Source: Zychaea mexicana
Taxonomy: Eukaryota > Mucoromycota > Mucoromycetes > Mucorales > Lichtheimiaceae
Direction: 5' to 3'
DNA: 64,000 nt
Assembly: GCF_025766255.1 (NCBI RefSeq)
Contig: NW_026516735.1
Coordinates: 176,866 to 240,865, forward strand
The notes under the pieces were generated by a model. It did not search any database, had not been told where the DNA came from, and worked only from the letters and a program-made list of their open reading frames with translations. Position numbers and translations under genes: made by a program. Positions 1 to 12,372 of the stretch are shown piece after piece; position 1 is the stretch's first letter, and each line of letters begins with the position of its first letter.

Positions 1-425
1 AGTTAGTGAGAGAGGATAAATTGTAAGGCGACATGAAGCGATACGTTGGTGAAGGTCGAGGAGTATTATAATCCGGTCCCAAACGACTTTAGCAACACCA
101 TAGTTCGCTTTGTCAACTTCGCAACAAGTATATCTGCCTGCAAGATTAGTCTTCATCAATAGGTCTACTTTGTGACCTTGTCATTGGCTGTAAAAGTGGC
201 CAGCTCTTTCAAGAAGCCCCTGGCTTTGATCACCGGCTCATCATGCCTGTCAAATATGGTAAGGTAGCGATCGGGGAACAGAAAAAAGAAGATAACGCAT
301 GTTATCATAAACGTAGAAATACCAAGCACACATCAGACACGATGGTCCACGTAAAACGAAAACACACACCGCCTTTTATTTGACCGTCTTCCATTTGCAA
401 CATTTTTATGCTATTACAGTTCAAT
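1..425. other. 3' flank of the lipase gene, no assigned gene
   Basis: No complete gene is visible. On the minus strand a stretch from about 328 down to a stop at about 163 is open and protein-like (it includes FPDRYLTIF and FLKELATFTAND). It has no recognisable family or start and could be a last exon or a decayed fragment. Confidence 0.3.
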
Positions 426-2389
426 CTATTGCAGATACGGTCTATCCGGTCCAGGACAAACAAACTTCAATGACGCAAGATCCAATGGTCGAAGTTTTTC
501 TTCTGGAGTCGAAAACATATTCTAGTTTATCAAAGGGGTGATTTGTGATTCGATGAATTAGTGCATATTAGAGCATAGTGTGTATGATGTTTGTACGTTG
601 TGTATATACTAACATTCCACAAAGCCATAGCCATGACTTGATTAGCGCACCTATTCGGATGGAAGCTGTAAAATAGGGAAAAGCATCAGATGAAGCAGAC
701 TCAGCAGCATTTAAAACACTTTACCAGTCAATGCCACTTAAATATCCTTGCTTGTATTTAGCAATGGGCAATGTTGTAAAGCCTGGTTGGTAGACTACTT
801 GGAAGTGCTTGTCAGAGAGTGCTTCATCAGACGCCAGTTTATGTAAACGCTTATTGTATTCTGCCACCATATCGTCAGCAGCTTTTGTTGACAGTCATAG
901 CATGATAATATGTTAGTCATGAGCAGTCAGCTCCAATTTGAATGTTCGATTTTCCACAAAAAAAATATGTACCTCGTCGTTGTGCCTCATCGTTTTGTAC
1001 ACAAGAGCAGATGGTCATATGCGCCTTGTTCCAGACGAATTCACAATATGGATCGCCTTGAGCCGCCTCGTAGACACTTGAGACCTAGCCGTGTAGATGA
1101 TGGATGATGGATAAATGATGTGAGGTAACACACAATAACACAACAGCAGCCGTGGGAAAACATACAGGATACTCACATTAAACAATGCGACCAGATTCAC
1201 GAATGACTTGCTGACTTCCTTCTTTAACCTACCAAGGGCTTGTCGGATATCGTCTTCAAATGCATCAGCTTGAGCAAGCAATGGCAGACGTGTCATGGGA
1301 GGGTCACACAAGACACAGATATTGTTTGCCCCAATAAACAGCGTAATCAGTTTCCATTCGTCCTTGATCCTCTGATAATGGTGATTGTTGGAACTAAGCA
1401 GGTGCACTAGACGTGTCACTTCGCCGTCTAGATCCTGTGTCTTTGCCCCACTGATCTACAGTGTAGAATAAGCTTTTCCTCTTTCCGCTGACGCATGATT
1501 CAAGAAGGTTTTGTCTTGGTCACACACACACATACCGCATTATCCAAATCTTTGCCACGTGACATGGGAAAGGTGACACCATCAGGTCCTCCTGCAGCGT
1601 TGCTGTATATGCTCAAAAAGTTGGGAATAGTATACTCGTCCGGATCGGTGCCTGCTGAAAACACTTTGCCTCGATATTCCCAAACAGTTGCAAAGGGTGG
1701 TCGACCTGCAAAACGGTAAATGCTTGCATGTTAGTTGAAGCCAAACATACAGCACACAAATAAAAAAAGCCCCAAATTTTTCTCCGTTCTCCCCCAATAA
1801 CAAATCAAGTAGGTAATGTGACCTGAAAGCATGCCGAACCCAGCAGTAATGCTGTCCCCAAGCGCAATCACTGATTTGATGTCCTAAATATACGCAGTAG
1901 ACACCATCATCGTCCCGTCGTAATCAGTAGCCCAAGAGAAGTTTTGGGCGCTGTCCTTTCTCTTGCCCACCACACACTCTCTTCTATGCTACCATTCGAC
2001 ATTTAGCTTACATGAGGTCGTAGGTGCTGAGCATCGCGAGAAGGAATATAGGCATAGTCATTCCAGTAAAACGCTTCACAATCAAACGTTGGCAGTGATA
2101 CTGGGCAATCGTGTCCTTTGTATGATGCATTGGCATGGCCACCAAGGGCATTATAAAACTGTTCCAGCACATGTACCCATTCGCTCGTAAAAGGATGGAG
2201 AAGACTGTTTGGGTGCTGCTGTGCTGTTGTTTGATCGCATAATACACTTCCTCCGTCGTCGTTTTCTTGATTTCCTACTGACAGAAATGGGAATTGCTGC
2301 TGTCGTCGGTCATCTGCTGTAACAGAGGAGCCAGCTTGTAGCAGAGCAAGAAGTAGTGATACAAATGCAACAGGTATTGATGCTAGCAT
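426..2389 (-). CDS. secreted phospholipase B1-like GDSL/SGNH lipase
   Basis: Eight exons on the minus strand (2389-2012, 1883-1823, 1705-1536, 1455-1177, 1084-973, 881-725, 665-614, 521-426) give an in-frame protein of 434 residues. The N-terminus is a signal peptide (MLASIPVAFVSLLLALLQAG), so export is expected. SGNH-hydrolase blocks appear in order: IALGDSITAGFG carries the nucleophile Ser, GRPPFATVWEYRGK matches the PLB1 linker block, FIGANNIC is the Gly/Asn oxyanion block, and DCFHPN supplies the catalytic Asp and His. This is the animal-type phospholipase B1 family, which hydrolyses acyl esters of (lyso)phospholipids outside the cell. All catalytic residues are present and every junction is GT-AG, so it looks functional. 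Substrate preference cannot be told from sequence. Confidence 0.9.
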
Positions 2390-2738
2390 GGCATATGTAA
2401 AAAAACAAGAGTAGAAAAGAGAGTAAGAAAGAAGAGGGCGGCGGAAAATGTGTTTTATGCAGATTCAAACACCTTCCTCTCCCCCACAGAAAGTCACGCG
2501 CCACCGAGCAGCCTGCTGCTGCTGGTCTGCCAAGTGATTCTTGTCAACCACACAATAATGGCGCCGGCTCATCTCTATCTTTGTGTTTACTCGTCTACCC
2601 CTACTTTGCGCAAGTAACACCTAACATAGAAGACGTGCTTAAGCTTCTTTTCGCTCTGCTGGATGGTTGGATCTGATCTCATGATAGATCGACCAGCACG
2701 GCTAATGAAGCTCATAGACTCCCAACACGTGAGTCGGC

Positions 2739-2769
<31 letters not shown>

Positions 2770-3393
2770 GTCCCGCTGGTGCATAAACACACCCCTTCCA
2801 AATATTGCCTGATGTAACGTGTGGGAACTATGCACCTGTCAAGAAGCCCCGAATGGCCGACAACTTGCTTTTTTTTCCAATGCTACACAAACGCTGCTGC
2901 TGGTACATAGCTTTACATTTACTGTCGTGCATAGCCTGGCTTCTATGATTAAAGCTGTGGGTTTAGTTTTCTTGCCAATGAGAATTGCCATAACAAAAGT
3001 AGAATGACTGTCTGAAGGGCTCAAGCTGCAACAAACGATATAAATGAGTAGGTTTCATAGGAGCCGCTGAAAATTCGCGCACAAGAAAGTCGGATAAATA
3101 AATTCCGATAAATAAAAATGTAACTTCTTCCAAAACTATGAAATTATCAAAAACGATCGCAAACAATAAAATAACAGGCTTCAAAAAATATATCCAGCTT
3201 ACAATAACTACAATAACTCTTGGATATATAATTTATTGTTGCTAAAAGCGACTTTGTATGAGATATTTTGTTCTTATAGCTTTATATGTGGCTTATCAAA
3301 GTAGCAATAGATGGTAGATGAGTTTCAATAGAGTGATCCCCAGGGCCTAGCTTATTTTGATTCTCTCTCTCCCTCCTTTCTTGTTATTAGCTA
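2390..3393. other. intergenic interval with a CAA/TTG microsatellite
   Basis: This lies between the lipase start and a decayed MULE. It contains a pure CAA trinucleotide run at about 2742-2768 and an AT-rich tract around 3100-3330. No gene is supported. Confidence 0.5.
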
Positions 3394-6300
3394 TGGATCT
3401 CATTTCTAACACCACCTTGCCAATTGGCCCAACTCGTTTGCCTACTGTTCAAGAAGCGATCGCTAGCAATGCATTCGACGAAAGTCGATCGTATTATTGC
3501 AAGAGATGTCGCCACTGCAAGCCAGGACTTGATTACCTCGGTCGGACGAGACCATACAGAACTTGTATTGATTGTCGTCATAGGGATACACCCCTTGAAG
3601 TTATTCCTATCGACCGAATGGTAAACCTCAACTCATTGGAAGAACAATATACAGGTCCAGGTACCGTTGTAAGTGTAAATAGGATATGGTTGCAGGTCAA
3701 CTACCTAAATAATGCTGTAGTTGCGTTTTTGCTTTGTCCATGCTTATTTATCTTTGAACTCTATAGGATACCCCGTTCTATTGCTATCTATCCATTGATT
3801 CTATCATGGAAATTATGTCCGATGAAGACATGATTGATAGAATTATAGAAGAGGTGCAAAAGTGCGACGGATACCGCTATATATTGAAGAATGTGGCAGA
3901 CCCAGAGCAATCGAACAACCTATCGTTCACTGCGTACTGTTCGCGCTCCCAAACGTACCAGAACCAGATTTCGGAGGAGCTTCTTAGACGCGTGAATGTT
4001 AGAATGCCTACATTCACGTGCGGAGGCCGTATCAAGGGAACGATTAGAAGAAAACTCGGCTACGTAGAGCTCATGGTGGCACATCAAGAGCACGAGAACG
4101 TAGGTGTCAGCGTTGATGAGCACGGAGCCACCATCCGCACCATCGAGCGTAATTTGGTCCCTTCCGATATACGTGCGGATATTGCCGAAAACGTTCTTTA
4201 AACGGATGCGACAGCTCTGTACCGGCGTGTTATCCAACTGTTCCAAAACTATGATGTGACACCTATGAAAGTGTATTACTGGTGGAGCCGCAGCTTTGAG
4301 TCCTAGTATCGTCTTCATGATGACCAGATGACGTCGACCAGGATGCTTGTTGAACGCTACAACAGTCGAGGGTTTTACGAGGTACGTAGAAACAGATATC
4401 TACTGACAATGATCCAGGTTTTGCTGTATAAGCTGCCGTTAGGTCTTAAAATTAGTAGTGATATTCCAGTGTGAGTAAAGTCTTATATAGTTTAATAAAA
4501 AAATAGGTGTTTTGGTGACGTACTCTTGATTATGTTGCCTTTGGTTTCATTACTCCTTTTTTCCATTTGTTGATGATGAGTGGATGTATTGAAGAGTATT
4601 GCATTGATTCGACGTTAAACAAATCGTGCTAATTCCGAGTTGTATGGCATTATTGCCACTGTAAATGGTGATAAAGAACAAGCTCAAATGAATGCCATCG
4701 AAGCCACGTGGGGCCCTGTTCGATTACGTTTATGTCTGTGGCACTTACAAAGACCGGTTGAACGCAATCTCTGCCAGGCGCGAAGCACAAACATACCACC
4801 ATACGGTCCTTTTGAAGCACAGCAGCATTCCCTTTCATCGACACAGACTTTGTGCCATCAATTGGAGGCCGCGGCGGAAGAATTGCAATTATGCAAAAAT
4901 CTGCACACACTGTGATCATCAATATGATGACTGAGCAATATCATATGCATCCATTAATACCTGATGGTAAAATGCCATGTTAAACATGCACCCGAGTCTT
5001 TTAAAATTTCATGTAAATTATCGTAACCCTAACAATAACGTAGCTGCTGATTCGTTAAATATATAGTCGCACATAGACGTACATCTGATGAAATTCCTCA
5101 ATATGCTGCTGAACAAGTCTACAACGATTGCCAAATAAACCAGAATATTGATGCTTGGAATTACCTCTACGACAACTGGTATAAACCACGTGCATGGAAA
5201 CAACGGGCGCGCAGTGCTGTTCCGGATCGTATCCCTGCAGGCAAGACAACCATGCTTATTGAAGCCCATTGGAAGGTCTTGAAGCGCAACCACCTCTACC
5301 GCCACAACCGTGCCCCCTTGGACTTGCTTGTCTTTGTCATCATGGATAAGCATTTTCCTGAGTTGCGGCACAAATATAATCGTGATATTGTCCGTTCTCG
5401 TGCCCATACAAGATGGCAACAATCCTTGGTTAGCCAGTGGAACAAGGACTACCGCAAAACAGAAAACGTGGACGCCGATACACTGGACATACCATCAGTT
5501 GATACATGGACTTGCGGCTGTAAGGCTTTCTTGAAAAGCCGGTTCCTATGCTGTAAACATCTCGTGTTGCGTTCGGGCTTTCGTCGTATAGCAGCTAGGG
5601 GATACTTCATCCAACGTGTTTCGATTGCCCCGTTCATTCGTATTAGACCAGTAAGTTCAGTTTCTTCATATTTTGCTGTTAGCAGATTGATTTTTATAGC
5701 ATCTCCAGTGGACTCGCTATCCTCTTGTTGGAGATGAATCCGATTACCTTCAATTTTAGTGAGACTGCGGTGATATTGCACTTTGGGGAAAAGGATGTGA
5801 AAGAGTTGTGATATGTACCGAACCTGCTACCTTAAAAGAGCAAAATACTTTGTAAACTTGATATTTCGATATCTTGACAAGCTTGTTTGCATCACAAAAT
5901 GGGTGATTTAGCTAGTACTATACATTATCAGCCGATAAGTCGATGATTTCTCTGTTTAGGGTACCGTACAGTTGCTCACGTTATCATAACAGCACTATAT
6001 ACAGTGGATAGTAGTTTATACAGAGATATTTATGATCATGTTGGGGTGCTTTGTGGCTCGCCATTCCGCAAAAACAGAGTGACAGCGAGTCCGTTGGAGA
6101 TGAACTAATTACACAGTATTTCATAACACGTTATTCCTATATTATTTAGTTAGCAGAAAATATCTTTCGTGATATGGCATTGCCTGAAGAAGGCGGCCCT
6201 GCTCCAACTACCACCACTCCCACCATCATCACTATAGACGACTCCCCCGACGTTGACGAAGCGCAGTGAATACAGCAACAACAGTAAATCAACGGTCACC

Positions 6301-6631
6301 ACCACCAGCGGCTGAAACTGGCGAAAATGGTCAATACACTGTCATTCTTAATGATAGTGAGCGTGATCTTTTGCGACGTGAGCAGCGGATGGAAGAAAAT
6401 AGACGGCAACGTCGTGAATTGTTCGAAAGAATGCAACAATTAGATGATGACTTTTCGGTTGAAACCACGGGTTACCGTAATTCGTTGCCTCCCGCTTTGC
6501 TGCGAGATTTCGACATGAGTGTTGAACGTGACGATATCCACACATATTTAGCAAACATAATCCAATCCCGTCGTAGGCGTACAATGCCCAGAACATATAC
6601 AGATGTACCCCGGTACACTCGCAATGTTTAA
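3394..6631 (+). pseudogene. decayed MULE-type transposase with SWIM zinc finger
   Basis: Pieces of one MULE transposase lie in order. The N-terminal part begins at 3394; an intron from 3670 to about 3763 leads into an exon ending at a stop at 4201, with protein-like sequence continuing in shifted frames to about 4390. The core at about 4640-4760 contains QMNAIEATWGPVR followed by LCLWHL, the conserved region near the last catalytic residue of MULE transposases. A C-terminal piece at 5252-5750 carries the SWIM finger TWTCGCKAF...CCKHLV (CxC...CxH). After an intron at about 5650-5699 a further C-terminal ORF lies at 6266-6631. Several frameshifts and stops separate the pieces, so no functional protein is possible. 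I could not find terminal inverted repeats or a target duplication. Confidence 0.8.
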
Positions 6632-7040
6632 GTATGTGCCAAAAATAATTCCCCCTTGATGTATATTAATCATTGCTTTTTGTAACATTAGCATGCTTTT
6701 TATATCTATAGATCTTTTCCCTTACACAGTATGTAAATTTCTCTTCGTAGTGCTCTTATTTAGATTTCTCACTATATCTTGTTTCTTTTCCTTCCCTTTC
6801 TCTTCGTCTCTCTGTCTTAGCACTTTAAATCTTACCACTCCTCTTTGATATATATTCTTTCATATGCTTTCTTTCTATTCGTTCCCTTTTCCATTTAAAT
6901 ATATATATTTCATACAGATCGTTGACTGCAATCATCTTGACAATTAACATAATTGCAGGTGGGTAGGTAAACCTAGTATAAGAGAACGTTAGTTTACGTT
7001 CGAAACTGGTATACATATTAGTTTTTTAACAGTTAGCGAA
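6632..7040. other. AT-rich spacer, no gene seen
   Basis: Pyrimidine-rich and AT-rich spacer between the MULE remnant and the poly-A end of the LINE. Nothing codes here. Confidence 0.5.
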
Positions 7041-9203
7041 TTTTTTTTTTTGTAAGAGAAGAAATTTTATTGTATCGGTGTGAGAAACCGATTTAAATGG
7101 AAGATAAGTTTGATACACAGTTGTCTATAAAGCTAGTTCTTGATGCAGGCGGGTGAGCATGCTCACTGCCTGTTGACCAACGTGATTGGATACGAAGTCG
7201 GCGTCCTCAAAAATACGTTTCCAGTGCGCCTGCCAGATAGCAAGGGCAGTGCAAGCAATAAATAAGTGGAAAGAGAGCATCTTGTATTTGTTGTTAATGT
7301 GTGGCGGAGTAGTGTGTGTAAGATGGAGGTGTTGGTAGTCGAGAGGTGAGGTGTGGCAAGACAGACAGTGGCAACTTGATCCCAGACTGAGCGTTTCCTT
7401 GGACAGGTCCAGATAAAGTGGTGATCGGTTACCGTTGGTCGCAGAAAATGCATGAGTCTGAGGGATAGCTGTCCGGGATCAACTGGTGAAGACGAGCGCG
7501 ACTGGGGAGCTTGTTGTGGTGCCTGCCAAAAATGTTTTCATGCTGCTCGGGTTGCCCGCGGATAGGTGACAGGTAATGTTGACAGGGGCGTGAGAAGGGT
7601 TTGGCGATACAATTGGTTGGTCAACTCGTCGATGGCAATTCCTGTCAGTAGGGTAGGCCGGACGAGATTCCTGGGGTCGTAGGTCGCACGGGAGGCAAAC
7701 GTTGTGTGCGTCGCTGGTGACTCGATAGATATATTATAAAATGGCGGACAAAGCTGGGTGCGAGAGAGCACTGACCCCGTTGGTATAATTCGAAAAAACG
7801 GAGGAGCCGATTACGATGTTGCTGGCGAGGCGAGTGTGTGGTACGGCGTAGCAGGCTTGTGTGAGGATCCCGCAAACCAGTGGAATCAAAGGATCTCAGG
7901 CGTCAGCGAGCGCGGCTAAGCAAAAACGGATGATTGGTAGTGACAATGAGTTTGGGTCATTGTGGTTGGCGGTGATCAGAGGAATTACCCATCGTAACTG
8001 AAGTGCTTGAAGTTGAGTATCGGGATCAAGGATAGACAACCCTCCCTCGTGACGTGGGCGCGTATAGGTTGCGAAGCTGACTGTTGGAAAATTGCGATAT
8101 TTAAAAAAATCGTATGAGGGCAGACCGAACTTTGTTGAGGAAAGATGTCAGTGTTGGTAAGATTCTTATAGTATGCCAGAGTCTGCTTGTGACAAGGGAG
8201 TTGGCGACCAGGCCACGGCTAGCAATGGATAGATTGCGAGCAGTGAGAATGTTGACGTGAGTGTAGATTGTATTGAGGAGCTCGCCAAAGAAACGGTCAA
8301 GCTGGCGTGGTGCATTGGTAAGAGGATACCCATGTATTTGACCGCATCGCCAGCCTGCAAATTGTCCCATTGAGTGATACCCGCTGAGAATAAAGACAGG
8401 CGCCAGCGAGGCTGGTCCGCGCCTAATAGAGAGACAGCAATCGTTTTATCCCGGTTGATCCGTGCATGGATGTCTGGCCATAGATTTCGACGAGATTTAA
8501 ACAGGCAGCCAGTTCGTGCGTATCTCGCAAGAATAATTTAGACGACATCGGCGTACGCCAAGGTCCTAACAGGCGAGACGTCGGGATATATCGCTGATCT
8601 TGGCGGTGATCCAACCGCTGACTGAAAAGAATGTCAGGGTGTTGCCGGATGGTACATAGAAACGGTTCGATGGCAATGTTGAAAAGCAGACGAGATATTG
8701 AGTCACCTTGGCGGAGGCCACGTTGTTGTCCAAAAGCTGATGAAAAAAGCCGTTGGTATTGATGCAGATTGACGTGTTGAAAAAAAGGGACATCAAGCAA
8801 TCCACCAGTTCCACTGGGAATCCAAAGTGAAGCTGACACTGTTGTAGATCTTGACTATGCAACCGCTCATATGCTTTCCTTCTTCGTCGAGAAGTACTGC
8901 CACCCTTGGTAGCTTGAACTTCTGCGCCAGTTCCATTGCCAGTCGCGTGATGAAACCGTTGTCAGCAATAAACTGACCAGCCATGAATCCAGTTTGATGT
9001 GGATCTATCAAGTCGGGCAAAACAAACTTGACGCGGTTGGCTATAAGACGAGTAAAAATCTTGGCATCGGTACAGATGAGCGAAATCGGGCGCCAGTTCT
9101 TGAGCAGCATGCGATCCCTTTTGTTCGGCAGTAATATAACGGTCGACCGCTGCCATGTTGCTGGAAAAGCGTGCTCGTGTAGCGCAGTGTTGAATACCTG
9201 TAG
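7041..9203 (-). mobile_element. LINE (non-LTR retrotransposon), 3' part
   Basis: This minus-strand non-LTR reverse transcriptase is broken by frameshifts. Reading from the right: HEHAFPATWQ; LLKNWRPISLICTDAKIFTR; QRGLRQGDSIS with LLFNIAIEPF; then the active-site region. A C-terminal zinc-binding region (HHFIWTCPRKRSVWDQV) is typical of RVT zinc-finger tails. The catalytic YADD box reads YAD-V, one Asp short, so activity is lost even apart from the frameshifts. A run of 11 T at 7041-7051 on the plus strand is the element's poly-A tail. The reading continues without loss of frame into a second piece at 17200, so this is half of one copy interrupted by an insertion. Confidence 0.85.
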
Positions 9204-9205
9204 TA

Positions 9206-9230
9206 CAGTTGTACCCCGGTTTTTGCAACC
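9206..9230 (+). repeat. left terminal inverted repeat of the 8-kb segment
   Basis: 25-bp repeat beginning CAGTTGTACCCCGG, preceded by TA. It abuts the truncated transposase directly, with no subterminal spacer. Confidence 0.7.
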
Positions 9231-10203
9231 GAGCGTTTGTTCTCGAAGAACTGTAGATAGGAGTGGCTCGGTAATATTAGAATCATGCGATGATCCAGGG
9301 CAGTTGTAGCTAAGTTAAGCTCAATTGTCAGTGATCCATTCATACTAGATAGCAATGTGACATGAAGTAAAAGTAAATTAGCATGACACCTACTTGATCC
9401 AGCATATGCGACCATTCGGCGTGAAAACAATGTCCTGTGCTACATAACAGTCAGACAGCCATCCATTGTAGTACGCGTCTTGAATATTGTTTTCGCCTGG
9501 ATCCTCGATTCTTAGGTTGAGTCCATCCACGAAACCGAATACACGTTGCAACGATGGTTCGACATGCTGTATGATTGATGCAAATCGAGCCATTTCTTGC
9601 TGTGATGACCAACGAATTCGCCATCGCCTGTCGTTCTCATTTGAGAAGACCTTGTACAGCGTCTCTAGACCAAGATTCCTTGCTCTCGAAGTAGTAGCTG
9701 GCACAACACCATAGAGGGAACCGGTTGTGTCCTGTCTGTTGTATGTGTGAAGCCAGGTCAGAGTGAGAGCGACCACGCTGCTTTAAAGCCAGATAAAAGC
9801 GCACGAACCGGCGATGCAGGCGATCGAAAGCGGCAACAGTGCATCCACAGCAACCAATAAACTGTCGGTCAACCCGGTTGGCTAACGTAATGCGTGCAAG
9901 CGAATCTTCGTAGCGATTTGGAAGCTCGGACCGTGTTACGGGGTATCGCATTTTACGCTGTCTACTACTCCACACATCGACGACGATAACGAAGTAAAAA
10001 TAGAAGAAGGTTGCAGCATAAGTGGCAATAACGAAAAGGATGAAGAAACGTTTATAGGCATCCTCCGACCCCCCTGATAAAAAATTTCGTAGATTCGGCA
10101 AAACTCCTTGTAGGAGGCATTGTTTTGAAGTTAAAGCTGTAATGGCAAGCGTTAAATAAATAGTGAAGCGAAGTGTAGTACAATGTGATAAAGCTAGGGA
10201 CAA
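9231..10203 (-). pseudogene. truncated DDE_Tnp4 (PIF/Harbinger-type) transposase
   Basis: The upstream part (10203-9640) contains an N-terminal region rich in hydrophobic residues and AAFDRLHRRFVRFY. After a frame change the catalytic core follows: FGFVDGLNLRIEDPG gives the first Asp and QDAYYNGW is the conserved core block. A GT-AG intron (about 9391-9311) leads to YNCPGSSHDSNI with the second Asp. The reading then runs straight into the terminal repeat at 9230, so the third acidic catalytic residue and the C-terminus are missing. I infer DDE_Tnp4 from the VDG...YYNGW...PGSSHDS order. It cannot be active, and it was cut exactly at the element end, which suggests a recombination breakpoint. 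Confidence 0.75.
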
Positions 10204-10316
10204 TAGTAGCTTGAAATGAAAATGGAGTCTCTTCTTTTATATTAAGCTTCTCAATTACTGTATCGTAATACTTATAAAAACATATATCCAGTTCAAGTTA
10301 TAAAACGCTCTAAACA

Positions 10317-10444
10317 AGCGTATCCAAAAGCGTATCCATTTTCAAAAAAGCGTATCCAAAAGCGTATCCATTTTGAAAAAAGCGTATCCAAAAGCGTATC
10401 CATTTTGAAAAAAGCGTATCCAAAAGCGTATCCATTTTGAAAAA
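10317..10444. repeat. four 32-bp tandem repeats
   Basis: Four units start at 10317, 10349, 10381 and 10413, a period of exactly 32 bp. Each unit contains AGCGTATCC twice, 12 bp apart, then ATTTTGAAAAA (the first unit has C for G). The near-identity suggests recent expansion. Confidence 0.9.
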
Positions 10445-12372
10445 TCCTGCAGATATTGGAGCTCTCCAGATATCTCCAGATTTTGAGACACACTAGTATG
10501 CCCCATAAAGCACGGAAACATTATACTCGAATGATCCAGTTTATGTAAAACAACATCTGTACAGCAATGAACGCCTATGACCCGAATGGGCTGGCGTGAT
10601 ATGATGTCGTTTGTGATCTTTTAACGATTATTTACGGCTGATGATGCACTTGGAATGGTTGTCTTGTTACTAGTTATATTGGTGAATTATAATCCAAAAA
10701 AGGAAAAGTATCAGGAAAGAAGGGGATGGGGGATGGGGGAGATAGCGGATAGTGTTATGCAAGTTGGTTAATATCTTATCAGCAGGATGACTGGGCGTGT
10801 ATTAGATTGGGATAGCGCAAAGGTCAGGCCAATGATCAAAGGGTCTCTGTACAGGGTTCGGGTCAATGTTGTTTATATTGAACAATAAATTGTTTGTTTG
10901 GGTTTCGTTTGGTGTAAACATGTGCTGAACGCCGCAGCCAGCGTCTTCATGGGATCAGTGAAAGACTCGGCCATCGTTGTATCGACTGTGGTGGCGTGTG
11001 TAACGAAAATAAAAAACGCTCTCTTGTACGAGTATATGCGCACGGCAATTAACGATTGCTGATCCTCCAAGCCCGCAATGATGGATGTGGGCAGCTTAAA
11101 ATAGATTGTCAAGAGCAGAATATGGAGCAGCATGGCTGTTTTCAGCATAGTATGCGCGTCATCCTAGAGCTACTATTATCCATACAGGCTGCTTCTTCAG
11201 GTTGATACTGTTGTTTGGTTTGCTCGTTTTAACATCCTTCTCTATGAGGCTTGCTTTATAACCACGCTGCATAAGAAAGCTGCTTATTGCCATGGCATTC
11301 AGTAGTCATGACAATCCATGTTCCTGAAAGCCGCTTGTTGCCAGGACAAGCATGTCAAAACACATTTTATTTTATTCGCGTCACCCATTTTGACCAATTC
11401 CGAGCGAAATGGCGGCTGCTCTTGCGAAGCGATTCGCAGCGCTTTTTTCACACAACCGCAACCAGCGCAATGGGCAGACTCGTAGCAACACGCACATACT
11501 CAACCCTTGTTTTTTCGAGGCTCTGAGGCCAAGTTACGATGTTTTTTGCGCAGGGTCTCCATTGTACTTTGCTGTCATGCTCGGCTTCTTCATGCGCAGA
11601 CCTTCCGTGCTGGCCGTGAATAAAGTTGGGGGTGGGGGGTTGGATGGGGGGATGGAACCAAAGTTGGGGGACGTCACTCGTCCAGGCGAAAACACTACAC
11701 TGTATACGCTTATGGAGGTGTGGTTTTAGACTGCTTGTCGTCTTTAGTCTCGCATTGAGCTCGCTCGGTAGTCAGCTTAACGAACGATAATCGTAAGCTG
11801 GCAAGCGTGGTGGATGCAGAGAAAGGGATTCTTTTCAAGAAAAACAGCGTCGATCGTATATCCTATCTGTCTGCTTTTCCCAGGGTGCGCGTGAAGTATG
11901 ATACATGCGAAAAAAGCAAACCAGATTGGCTCGGAACGTATCCTCCGAGCTAACTTTTTTTCCTTTCCATTTTTCTCGCGAACTGAACTACGTGATGTGC
12001 TTTGGAATAATAAAACTTTTTTCCTTTCCATTATTTTCGCGAACTGAACTACGCGAACACAGAAAGTAAAAAAAAAAAAGATAAAAAACAGTGCCAAAGT
12101 GTGATAATGCGCGTTGTGATCGTGTTACTGTCGTCTGTCATTGTTGTGCGCTTTGTTGAGCACGGAGCTTCTTTGCCTATTTTAGTTTTTTGTACGCAAA
12201 AAAAAAAGATACAGGAAAGGAAAAAAAAGCAAGCGTCCCTTCAGAATCTCATTGGGCCCAGACCAGCGTTCTTTTTGGAAATGAACTTTGCCCATAAAAA
12301 GACACCCATTTTCCGCAGCGTGTTGCTTCCTCGCTTTTTCTTTCACTTTTCACTTTTCACTTTTTCACGATC
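10445..12372. other. interval with no confident gene; a near-duplicate promoter-like block
   Basis: A minus-strand ORF at 10873-11148 (91 residues) starts with a signal-peptide-like MLKTAMLLHILLLTIYF but has no recognised family. Overlapping plus-strand ORFs at 11287-11729 are not supported. An imperfect tandem duplication of about 42 bp sits at 11953-11995 and 12014-12055, sharing CCTTTCCAT and CGCGAACTGAACTACG. A ladder of CACTTTT repeats precedes the ATG at 12373. Confidence 0.4.

Noticed and set aside
2587..2835. ORF with a poly-Cys run
   Set aside because: Produced by the CAA/TTG microsatellite; composition is not protein-like.
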